NCBI GenBank assembly: GCA_003550325.1
Contig: QKWP01001156.1
Span: forward strand, 33,771-97,770
Length of the DNA stretch: 64,000 bases
Direction: 5' to 3'
Source of the DNA: Gigaspora rosea
Lineage: Eukaryota > Glomeromycota > Glomeromycetes > Diversisporales > Gigasporaceae
Part shown: positions 22,401 through 33,199 of the stretch, piece after piece
Layout of the letters: the number at the start of each line of letters is the position of its first letter
Position numbering within the stretch: the stretch's first letter is position 1
Translations under genes and position numbers: made by a program
Notes under the pieces: generated by a model
Database searches by the model: none
What the model was told of the DNA's origin: nothing
What the model saw: the letters and a program-made list of their open reading frames with translations, nothing else

Positions 22401-23800
22401 TGCCACTGTGTACGGCTTTTGTTTTACGATAGGTAAATTAAGATGTTTTAGTTTAGCAATCTTATAATCGTCCACATGATTTCAAATTGTAAATAGCAGG
22501 ATTCTTTTGTTGGTGATACTAATGAGCGAACCCTTGTGTTTTGTATTTTAAGCATTTACAATGTAATTTTTGTTTATGGTACATATTTTGTAATGATAAT
22601 TTTAGTTTGTATAAAAAATAAATTTTATATATATTAAGAAAGTAACTATCGTAATTAATGTTTTTGCCATACAATATCGTAATTTAATGAAATAAATATA
22701 TTGAAGCTTTATAAGTCCATTACTAACTATATTTTGATCTAAAATTTTACTGCATTAAAAATCAGTTTTTTGAAATTTAATAGAGCAAGATTTGAAAGGC
22801 TTTCACTTCGCCCCTCAACTCCAGCCAATTAGAGTGAAAAACTGACTTTATTTAACCATATCGATACACCCGATCTCGATTCAATTGCCTACATAGGAAA
22901 TGGGCTAGAAAAACCACCCTCGACACTTTTTGGTTGATTTTAAGATTTTCAATTAAAATTAAAGTATTGGTTCTTAATTATATCTTTATTACACATTTGC
23001 TTAATAAAATATTGAGTTTTTTAGATTTGAAACAAAAATCAATTCTTAAAGATATATCTTAAAAATAGAATAATAACCAATCAACAGATTGATAATTTAA
23101 CTTGGTGAATTTAAATAAGCACATGACCTTATTCGTACAATGAAAGAAATCAAATCTGTAATTGAAATTTTGTGTAACACAATCTTTAATCACCAAAACT
23201 CAAAACCTCTCTTGAAGGAGAGTTTTTCTGCACATTACCCACATTTTCTTATGATCACCAAGACATGTATCATGTAAAATCTACATTGCAATTTTGACCC
23301 TATTACCTTTACTTTAATAGCTTGATATTTCTTTTTATCTATATAAGGATCCTTTTTTTGTACCACTCCTTGTACTAAATAGTTTGATATGTGCCTGTTA
23401 AAAAAATTACTAATTTATGTTATTTGAAAAATTTTTTTACTATATTTAATAAAAGTCAAATGCTATATTTATTTTATTTGACGCATTTTTGCTAAAAAAA
23501 ACTTTTTTTTTTTGTTACAATATATTTTAAAAACAGTAGCTACATTTTAAATTAAAGTTTTAGTATCCAAAATTGAGCCTAATTTGGGTTCAATTTTTGA
23601 ATTCTGAATTTAAAATTAGAACTAGTTGAACCAGAAATGGGCATTTCTAAAATTTATAGAGTAGCTTTTATTTTACTTTTCTTAGTTCTGGCCAATTATA
23701 AACAAATATTTTTTTGCTTAGTTTATTTTAGTTAAATTATTTATTTTTATTCTTTGTATTTCTTATTCCCAAATATAATTTTGATAGATAAAATATAATA
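22401..23800. other. Intergenic, no gene seen
   Basis: AT-rich DNA without a recognisable gene or complete element. Confidence 0.35.
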
Positions 23801-23805
23801 CAGTC

Positions 23806-23890
23806 ACCTCTCGTTATAACAAACCTGGATATACTGAACTCTTGCTATAATGAACTAACAAGTTCAAAACAAATAACTTGTTGTCTAAAG
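23806..23890. repeat. Single pogo-like element end (TA-CAGTCACCTCTCGTTATAAC)
   Basis: TA followed by cagtcacctctcgttataac has the form of a Tc1/pogo terminal repeat (CAGT start, TA target, CTCGTTATAAC core). I could not find the matching opposite end nearby, so only one end is claimed. Confidence 0.35.
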
Positions 23891-25560
23891 GATATTACAG
23901 ACAGAGCAATAGTGATCCTAATGTTGACTTTAAATAGTTTTCATTTTCTTAGTATTTATTTATATTGGATATACCAAATTTCATAATAAATTTACTATAT
24001 CAAATCTGAATTGATCTGGGTCAGTATATATAAACATAAAATATATAAATATATATTTTATATAATAAACATCATATATAACTAGAAAATTTACATTTTT
24101 AAACCTCTTTCCAACTATCCCTTACATCAATTTTTCAAGAAAGCCAATCTATGAGAACTCTATAGTTACATGCAACAAACCTTTATTTTTAGTGGCTAGG
24201 GTTCAAGGCTATTCACTGGGTGTTTGGTTCTATTTGAACCAGTATTGACCAATATCAAAACAAAGCCTCTCAGCAAAAATCTGAAAAACTACTAAGCGAA
24301 GAAGTAGTAGCTAGTTTTGTCAAGGTTTTTGGATGTGAAAACAAATATAAACTCTTGGTTAGATATAGTATTCTTTATAGTATAACTCTTTCAAGTCTTT
24401 ACAACTTGATGTACTTCATTCTTGCTTCTTTGACATTTTCAAAATTTTAACAAAGTGTTATTTTGTATACTCTCTCCAAAAGCTCAATAGTATTTACTTC
24501 TTCCAAATCAAAAATGCCTACCTATTTGGAGTTGATGTCATGAGTGAATCATTAACTACAATATAAATAGTAAATAACTTGTCAGAGATGTTTTGGACCA
24601 TGCATAGAAATTTCTTACGAACTTTGTCACAAGGTGCTTTTTTTTTGTTTAGTTTTTTGTTTTTTTTAATAAACATTATATATATAATACTAGAGTAGAG
24701 TTTCTATACAGTATTATATAATTTTTATATTTTATACATTTCATTTTATATTTGTCATAATTAGTCTTTTCTTTGTTTTTCTTATCTTGTTTCTTTTCTT
24801 TTGTTTTTTATTTGGTAATTTATTTAGGTTTAGTAGCTTCCTCCCTTTTTATACTTTCCTTTATATTTCAATTCTATTTTTCTTTTTTTATTCTTGTAAT
24901 GGATTATGAGTAAAATTATTTTACCATTGAAACTAGGTGAGAAAAATTTAAAGGAAAGACAGTCTTGACAAGGCTAATAGTAGCCATTCAGTAAATACAG
25001 AATACTTGCAGTAAGTTGCAGGTCCCTGTAGGAGAAGAACTAATTGCCATAGCAGGTTGCACCTGAGTACTTTAGTATCGAGTAAGTTTTTATTAAAAAC
25101 AGAAAGATTCTAGTTAGCAGCCCTATAATTGAGTAAATTACTTATAACTGAAACTATGTAAATTTTATGCTCTCCTATATAATAAAAGCAGAATTAGCAG
25201 TTTAAAAAAAAAAATTTATATTTATATATACTGCTTTATATACAGGCTTTAACAATCACGATACTAATTTTAGATGCTCAATTATACTTAATTGGTATAA
25301 CGTTTCGGAATGATGGTCAATTTACTAATAAGGCATGACGCAAATCGTCACAAATAAAGCCTAATAATTTTTTTTGTGCTCAAAGCCAACATGATTGTAT
25401 GACTAGTATATAACAGTAATACCGTTGTTGTTTTACGCACTAGAACCTAAAGAGTAACTTGGCAAAGAATTAGAACGTAGTGAACTTTTGTTAACAAGTT
25501 TCATATGTCGTGAAGTGGCATTTGGGGATCGAAATGTGAAGATCGATTTCATATAAATTG
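23891..25560. other. Intergenic, no gene seen
   Basis: T-rich and A-rich tracts and decayed repeats; no ORF of note on either strand. Confidence 0.35.
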
Positions 25561-25567
25561 CTATTCT

Positions 25568-25772
25568 AAATCTCGAATAGACAATTTTCACCCGGTATTC
25601 AACTTTTTTTTCAATTTTTACAACTATAGAAACGTTTTATCGAACTTATACCTTTTGCTTTTTGCCATTTTAAAATCTCGAATAGACAATTATCACCCGG
25701 TATTCAACTTTTTTTTCAATTTTTACAGCTATGGAAACGTTTTATCACTCATACCTTTTGACTTTTTGCATA
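25568..25772. repeat. Tandem duplication, ~105-bp unit
   Basis: aatctcgaatagacaatt, cacccggtattcaacttttt and gaaacgttttatc recur in the same order at about 25569 and 25674. The two units differ by a few substitutions. Confidence 0.85.
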
Positions 25773-25929
25773 GCTAAAAAAAAGCAAAGAAGAGACAAAG
25801 ATTGGAAACTAAGGAAATAAAAAAAGAACCAAGTGGGTGAGCATTCAAATACGAAAGTGGTGTTAGATTGAATATAGTGAGAGAAAAAAAGAATCAAAAA
25901 TATATACTACCTGCTAACCTTTCTTTATT

Positions 25930-28900
25930 TCAATTTATACTGCCCGTTGAAATGTCTTCCCATAAGGTAGTATGTAGTGCCGTTTGTGTTGCCTGTTCCA
26001 AAAATGTTTTGTGATACCGCGATATCCATCCTTGGATCGTCGAGACTTTCGGTACTTCATCCTGTTCTAGTTCACCATTGTCGGCAAACTCTTTCAACCT
26101 ATCATACATTTCTTTAGCCGTCATCCGATCTTTTGCATGAACGTTCCCCAATAAGAACATTTGTTCAAGCATTTTTTTTACAGTATTTGTCATTCGTTTT
26201 CCTCCACCTCGATTACCATATGCCGCATTTTCACGCAGTGCCCATCCTTTATTCCAAGGAAAGTCAACTGGTTCCGTAACCATGTAGGTACTTTGCTCTA
26301 TATCTGTTCAATGTTTGTTCCTTAACGAAAGGATAATAAATATGCATGATCAATTATTTACTTACCGTCCTCTGTATCATCTCCTGAAATATCTATAGAA
26401 TTTATTTTATATACACAAAATTTATGTAATCTTGAATTCAAATAATAAAATTATAATAGAATATGTTACCATTACCTATCATTTCAACATCGTCTGTCTT
26501 CATTGTGTTCTGGCTTTGGTTTTCTGTATACAAAATTTTGTATAAATGTTATTTATGCAAAGCATATATTATATTTCTTACCTTGAGGTTTTAGCAAAGT
26601 CATTTTCCATTTCGATTGAGGTTCAGTATGTGATGATATTTTTGGTTCTGGACGAAATATTTCCTCATTACACAAATTAGCAATCATGGCGGGGGAAAAG
26701 TGAACTGAAGCTCCAAAATGTGGCAACGGACGTGCTACGATGTATCCTGCTAATGAGCCCGCAATTGGCCATTGCCAGAAATTATGCTTAGATATTCCAG
26801 CGATAGTTTCTACACGTGGTTTTTTTTTTCCTTTATTTTCAAAATTTTCATTCTCGTTTTTTTTTTGGTTTCGATTTGGTTCTATATTTGCCAAATATGT
26901 ACCTGCCAGATTTTTTGTGGCAGTTACAATATCAGACCCTTCTTCTAAATCGCCTCCAACACGAACGTATTGGTTGATAGCATGTGCTATCTAGATGAAA
27001 AGAATAAACAGGTATGATTTCAACTATATATATATATATATATCTTTTTTTTTTCCTATAAATATAAAAACTTACTGCAGCATGGTGAGAATCAATTGTA
27101 GTCTTCGCTTCACCAGGCTCTAGAAATAGCCATTCACGAACCTCGACACTGTACCAATCAAACCAATGGGCCACTATCGTCATTAGCTCACTATTATGAT
27201 AGTGTGGCCCATTATCCGAGATTATTTTTATCCACTTTGGTTTATTTTCAATGCTGTTAAACACAGCTTCGAAACAAGATGCTGTAAACCATGCATCTTG
27301 TTTCGTATCTGTGGACCAATGATCGTAGGCACTGATATTCAAAAAACCTACACCATTATCTTTAGTTATTATTAAGATCGTATGCAGTGTCCAACCTCTT
27401 TTACCGAAAAATTCTTGCTTTGTTTCTCGTGCTGTTTTGGGAAGGATTCTCATCTTATAATCTGCGATAATGATTGCACCTTCTGAATCAAGACTCGCCA
27501 ATGATGCTTTATATTGTTCATTTAGGTAATATTTTCGAGCTTGGTGAGCAAGGAAGTATTTCAACTTTTCTTGCATTTCCAATAATTGAGAATGATATTT
27601 GTCATTACTGTTTTTTTTTATAAAATCAAAAAAGTTAGAAGTTTCTAAGCACTCCTGACAACGCAAATAGTGTGGGCTTAAACATTCTCCAAATGCGAAC
27701 GGTAAACAATGATCAATGCAATTATCATGTAATGGCTTTCCATCTGATTCGACTCTCAAATGACGTTCAAAATTTCTTTTGAGGTGACGACGTAAATTTT
27801 CAATTCGTGATATTACGGGATCCTTTTATATTGCAATGATAATATGAAATTTAGTTAGAACAGTGTTGGCATTGGACATACGTCCAATGCCAATACTGCA
27901 TTATAGCATTTAGAACAAATAACTAGTTAACATGTGCACAATATTATGACTAACTATTTGTTCTAAAATAGTATTTATTATTATATGGTTTATTACATAT
28001 ACTTACTAAGACTTCTTTTATTGTAAATATTTGCCGTGCAAGGGCTAGTAAGTCTTCGAATACTTCAAATCCATATTCATTGCAAATAATACATAATCCA
28101 CCCAAGTCTTCACGATATCGAATATGGCTACAATTGGCTAAACGGGTCATAAAAGAAGTTCGCCGCATTCCATTTGGATATGTTTCGTTAAATTTCAACC
28201 ACAATGCTTCTTTTAGGTCTTGCATATATAAAATAGGAACTCCGGTTTTGGTATCAGTTTTATAAGAACTTTGAGCAACATTATTTTTATCTTGGAAAAA
28301 AGCTAGAAATTGCATTTCTTTAATTTCATCCATTCTTTGAACAGATTTTTTTGGACCTTGAATTTGTAATGCACCAGGTCCATACAGTCGAGAATGTTTA
28401 CGTGCAAGTTCTACTGCATGTGGACTAATCTAATAGGTTTATAGAATTTGGAATTAAAATGCAAGAATTTAACTTTGGTTAAGCTAACAAAATTTATTCT
28501 ATTTTCAAATAGGGTCGAATTAATAATCTTTATTATAAAATATTTAGATTCTATAAAGTAAGGTTTTAAAACTCTCTTTATTTCAAGCTTCAAAATTTTT
28601 AATTACAGTTGATTTGTCAAATTTTATTATTACAGTAGTGCACTATCTGAAATACCCTAAAACGCCTATAAAATCTTATCGGTGACGTATCTGACTAATT
28701 GGTATGGACACGCATATGTAATTGAGAAATTAGTTAAGGCAACATAAAAAAATGCCATTCATTATACCCTGGTCGTTATATCAAAACTGTAGAGTATAAA
28801 TTAGTTATACAATGGGTTCTATGTTTATAAGTGGAATTTCATTCCACTTATACCCATGCATCCAGTGTATAACTATTACAAATACCCGGGTATTATCCTA

Positions 28901-30573
28901 GTAAATGCTATGTAAATATCCGGGTATCTTGTATAAGAGATAGTGAAAAAACGGGTATTTCAGGCAATGCACTATGGTATTGTTTTTTTTTTTTTTTGGG
29001 CTCTAAAATCTTTCCATTGAAAAAATTTGTTAGTAATATTATTTCCTGAATTTTAATTTTAAACTAACCTGAAGTTTTTTTTGAAGCTGTGCGTATTTAA
29101 ATCGATCTGCTATAATTGATAATATTCGTGTTTTTCCATTTGGGCCACGTTTATTAGACATTAGAGCATTTCGAAAACTACTCCAGAAAATACTTCCAAA
29201 ATTATCCGAATTTTCTAAATCCTCTGAATCTTCCAAATCCCCTGAATCATCCGAATTCTCTAAATCTTCCAAGTCTTCCAAATCAATATATAAGTGCCCA
29301 AGTTCATATAACATTTTCAAATTTGCTTTATCTGTAGTTGGATCTTCTAATCGACTCCAAAATTCTTTTTTATTTTCTGATTTGGGATATGGTGTTATGT
29401 TGGTACATCCACATGCACGTAACATTGCTCTCCAAGCACGCAAGTCAGTTTTATTCAATTTATAAGTACGTGGGTATATCATGGCAAGTGCATGATGGAA
29501 CTCAATTATCGAATTTTCTTGATGCATCCAAGTAACAAATAAATTTTGCCAATCTACTAATAGGCTAGTTGCTATTCTACATTTTTTTATTTGTTGTTCG
29601 AATATTGCTTCCATTTTACAAGAATCATTCCATTCATGTGAAGTGCAAGTTATATTAGAATTAGAATTCGCCAAACTTGTTTGAATCGCATTTTGAACAA
29701 CTGGGTGATTAAATCCATAAAGTGTTTTGCCATCAAAATTCATTGTAATTCCAGCTTGTGACCATACACCGTTAGCAGATTGATCCTCGAAGTGGCATAA
29801 TAATCGATCCCCTTTGTAAAAATCTAGTGTGTATATATTATTATCTATTTTTTGTAATGCGAGAGTTCTTTGGCTCTTTTTTGTTAGTATTGATGATGTA
29901 AACTTTCGGTCTCCAATTTCTGATACCACTACAACATAATTTCCAATATTTAAAAAAATGGGCATAAATGTACAGTCACACCCCCTAAGTGCATGCCCTC
30001 GGGACCATAGTGAAAAAAAGCCAAAATGTGCACTTAGAGAGGGTTTGCACTTAGAGGGGTTAAATTTTATAATTGTTATATTGTTTGGGACCAAGAGGGG
30101 CCATGCACTTAAAGAGGTTTTTCATATACCGTGCACTTAGGGGGTGTGCACTTAGAGGGTGCGACTGTAATACCAGTTAACAATTTATCTACTATTTTTT
30201 TGTCATTAAATCCAAGAATCGCGGGCCCTGAATAAGCTGTCCTTGTCTTTTTTCCAAATATCATGTGATATATGCTGTTAATAGCTTGAGAAGGCGTTGA
30301 ACAAACCTTACTTGTTTTGCTACCACTAACACAGACAAATCCAGGTTGCAATCGATTTTCATCACCTTGAACTACTCTTAGATAAAATTGGCGTTGGTTA
30401 AGTATAATACTAATGTGCATATAAAGTCGATATGGGACAGAGACTGGAACATTATCTTTGTCATTAGATGATCTAGGTGACCACCAATCACGAGCATAAA
30501 GGCCATAATATAGTTCCGAACGTATTTCGCCTTCTGTAAGTAAACAAACACTTTTGTAAGTCGAGTTATTCAT
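25930..30573 (-). CDS. Large gene with DDE/RNase H-like transposase core; exon 1 split by a MITE
   Basis: Seven exons with GT-AG introns and agreeing phases: 30573-29069, 28429-28007, 27822-27076, 26990-26582, 26523-26476, 26392-26366 and 26303-25930. Without the MITE in exon 1 (29973-30167 plus one TA, 197 bp) exon 1 is exactly 436 codons and the product ~1,111 residues; with it the frame is lost. Order: a Tyr/Trp-rich N-terminus; an SKVCSTPSQAINSIYHMIFG block slightly like FYRC; a helical region (LRAWRAMLRACGC); an acidic DLED/LENSD repeat; a Cys/His cluster (C612, H615, C616, C624, C632, C635); and an RNase H-like core with D698 (IIADYKMRI), FFGKRGWTLH, D780 (SDNGPHYHNSEL) and an EPGEAKTTIDSHHAA block with the third acid (E815 or D821). 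The C-terminus (GGGKRMTNTVKKMLEQMF...STIQGWISRYHK) is basic and helical. Best guess: a transposase or a domesticated relative. The exact superfamily is not recognised. Confidence 0.75.
28633..28977. mobile_element. 345-bp MITE in intron 1 of the transposase-like gene
   Basis: Ends cagtagtgcactatctgaaa (taccc) and gggtatttcaggcaatgcac (tatgg) are inverted and flanked by TA. The element makes up more than half of the 639-bp first intron (28430-29068). Internal hairpin gtggaatttcattccac. Confidence 0.8.
29973..30167. mobile_element. 195-bp pogo/mariner-type MITE inserted in coding exon
   Basis: Ends cagtcacaccccctaagtgc and gcacttagagggtgcgactg are inverted and flanked by TA (29971-29972, 30168-30169). 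The unit tgcacttagagggg recurs internally. Removing the element and one TA rejoins ...KKIVDKLLTGIT to FMPIFLNIGNYVVVV in frame. The related element at 40956-41150 also has a length of 195 bp. Confidence 0.93.
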
Positions 30574-31079
30574 AGTTTATTAGGTATATAAGAGTCGGTT
30601 TTGGCATTTAGAACCGTAAAATTTTATTTAATTAAATACGCGCCGCATTTTCTTATTAACGTCGATTATTTTTACCCCATTGGGTCACGAATTTTCAATT
30701 AAAATAGAAAGTTTTTAAATTAACATTAATTCATTATAAATCTTGTTTAATAGACTTTTTGATAATGAGTAAAATTTTCATACATATTATTTTGATAATA
30801 ATAAACTATATAAAAGTTTAAAAAAATGCATGATTATATTTATTTAAACCTTTGGATATGATTTGGATAAAGATTTTTTTTTTTGAACTTGACGATCATG
30901 TCACGCTTCAATGCTTTATTGATAATAATTTCCAAAAGAAAATTTTTTACATCCACTATTTGGTGTTTGAATCGAAGAGTGGCTCACCCGGTTACTATAA
31001 AGTACCTAAATACTTGAGCACCTATGTGCAACCTGCCAAGGGTAATTTAGCCTCATCGGTTTGCATCGATCTACCTCAG
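30574..31079. other. 5' region of the transposase-like gene
   Basis: AT-rich with no recognisable gene. The 30852-31163 open frame on the plus strand overlaps the next repeat and shows no family resemblance. Confidence 0.35.
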
Positions 31080-31640
31080 ACCGATCCGCCCCGAATCACC
31101 GACCTGACTTACCAGCCTATCATGACTGTCTTCTTTCCCAACCTTCTTCTCCTAGCCTCCTAGGTAGAAGAACTACCAACAAAATAGAAAGAAAAGTAAA
31201 AAGGATAAAAAAATGAGGAGTGCTAAACTAACGAAATGAAAAAAACATGACAAGAAATAAAAGGGAAGGGGATAAACGAAAAAAATATAAAAAAAAGAGA
31301 AAAGAAGAAAAAGGCCGAAAAAAAGACGGCCATGACGACACTATTTTTGTCTGTGCTAGGCTTTAAAAATTATTTAGTGCTGTATAGAAGAAATCTAATC
31401 TAACACTATATGTATTCTAGAAAGAGAAAAAGAAAAAAAACGTCTAACATCTAGAAATTTCTACACGTGATCCCTCCAATCTCTATTACACCAGTCATTG
31501 TTTATTTGGTAAGCATTAACCAAATATCCTCGTAGAAAATTCCATTTTAGTAGACGCGTCCGGATTTGGAAGGAGTAAATACTGCCGATCTTTTGGAGAG
31601 GGTACGCCGAATTGCCCACTTTTTGTGAAATTTCGAAACG
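31080..31640 (+). repeat. Copy 2 of the dispersed coding-derived repeat (partner at 5880-6420)
   Basis: Matches the first copy through cgtctaacatct..., cacgtg.tccctcca, tcattgtttatttg, ggaaggagtaaatactgccg and cccactttttgtgaaa. It is better preserved at its 3' side, where the plus strand reads DLEGVNTADLLERVRRIAHF before TGA. The open frame at 31642-31938 on the other strand (EAPWRALVLLSKDVAEKLWS) may be adjacent debris. Confidence 0.5.
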
Positions 31641-31938
31641 TTCAAAGCAGTCCAGGAAAAGAGTACCAAAATAAAGGAGTTGTAAGAGTTACGCTATACA
31701 GAATAACATATCTAACCAAGTATCTACTTCTATTTTCATATCCATAGGTCTTGACAAAGCTCCAGAGTTTCTCTGCTACATCTTTGCTCAATAGCACCAA
31801 AGCCCGCCAAGGTGCCTCACTTATAAGTCTACTGTTCTTTTTCATCTCTATTTCAGTCACAGAACATACAGTGAATGGACTTTGTACCTGACAGCAGCTT
31901 TGGTAGAGTTTTGTTGTGCGTAAATATATTAACTGCAT

Positions 31939-32400
31939 AGTTTTCGTAGGTCTGAGTTCATGGAAAATTTGGTACGAGGGATCGTCAGAAAGAGTTGCAT
32001 ACTAAATTTTTTGTGTATATAAAGATTTTTTTTGATAATTGTTAACAAGTAGTAATATCTAATAAAATAATAAAATTTGACGAAACTATAAATTTTATCA
32101 AGTCTTATCAATAATGAAACTTGACAAAACTTATAGTTTTATTAGGTTTTGTTATTTCATTAGGTATTACTAGTCTAGCTACTAGTCTTAAACAATAACT
32201 TATAGAATAGTCTAATTGGGCAAAAAAAAATCACAATAATTGTTTAAGTCAAATAAAACAAACCCCATTTTCATAGTTGTAAACAAAACAGGCTATTCTA
32301 TAAATTAAACTTTAGTAGGTTTTTCTAAAAGATTCTTCTTTTTTACAATGTAATTAAAAATTAAAAAGAAAAAATTTTTAAATCAATAATATGATACATA
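31939..32400. other. Intergenic, no gene seen
   Basis: AT-rich; contains imperfect inverted copies of gacaaaacttatagttttat around 32070-32150. Confidence 0.35.
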
Positions 32401-32840
32401 CAGTGCAGAAACCCTTAAATCAACTAGTCCTATATATACGGCCAAATTTGGGTTGGGTCAGAAGTTGGGTTGGATTGAGTTAAAGCCAATAAAATTGCAG
32501 AAAATTTTGCAAATAAAAAAAAAACCAAAAATATAGTATAAAAAAAAAAATTTTAACTTTTTTAAAAATTTTTTTAAAAATTTTTTTTATAATTCAGCTA
32601 ATTCTGGCCAAAAATATAGTAGCCAAATTTTATGTTTATTAATAAAAATAGTTAACTTTAAACTTTTATAAAGTAGTTAAACTTAATAAATTAAAAAACA
32701 AATTCTATAGCTTTATTCTTAAAGTCTTTTTCTACATTTCTATAGAAAGAAAAATTGTCCTAGCTATACTAGTTATTTTTTTATAACATTTTTAAAAATT
32801 ATTAATTTTACTTGTTGATTTAAGGGTTCCCGCACTATAG
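32401..32840. mobile_element. 440-bp TA-flanked TIR element, TIR cagtgcagaaacccttaaat
   Basis: Left end cagtgcagaaacccttaaat(caact); right end cttgttgatttaagggttcc(cgcactatag). The two are inverted copies with TA outside each. The CAGTGC...TA form is typical of pogo-like MITEs. The interior is non-coding and contains gggttgggtcagaagttggg. Confidence 0.75.
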
Positions 32841-33199
32841 TACTAATAGCTTGCTTTGCCCAAGATAGCCAAAAATTTTAAATATTACAAAAATACACTA
32901 AACTAAAAAAGTGGTTAATAAAAAATCCTATCTTAAGTGGCAAACTTTGCTTGTAATTTTTTATATTAGTTAAATAATTCTCAAATTTTTTTACAATAGC
33001 TTGCTATAATATAATCTTGAGAATCAGTTATATCTTTTTTTTTTGTTTTATAAAAAAGCTTTAAAAAATTATTAGTTTCAAAAAAAATTTTTTAAATATT
33101 TACTACCAAAATCATATTAGCTTATAAATGTATTATTATGGCTGCTTAAAAATAAGACCTTTGTATACAAAAACAAAAAAGTCCACTTATTAGTAATAT

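Noticed and set aside
28841..28960. Repeated cgggtat strings as a CRISPR-like array
   Set aside because: The repeats are few, short and inverted, and belong to the subterminal part of the intron MITE.
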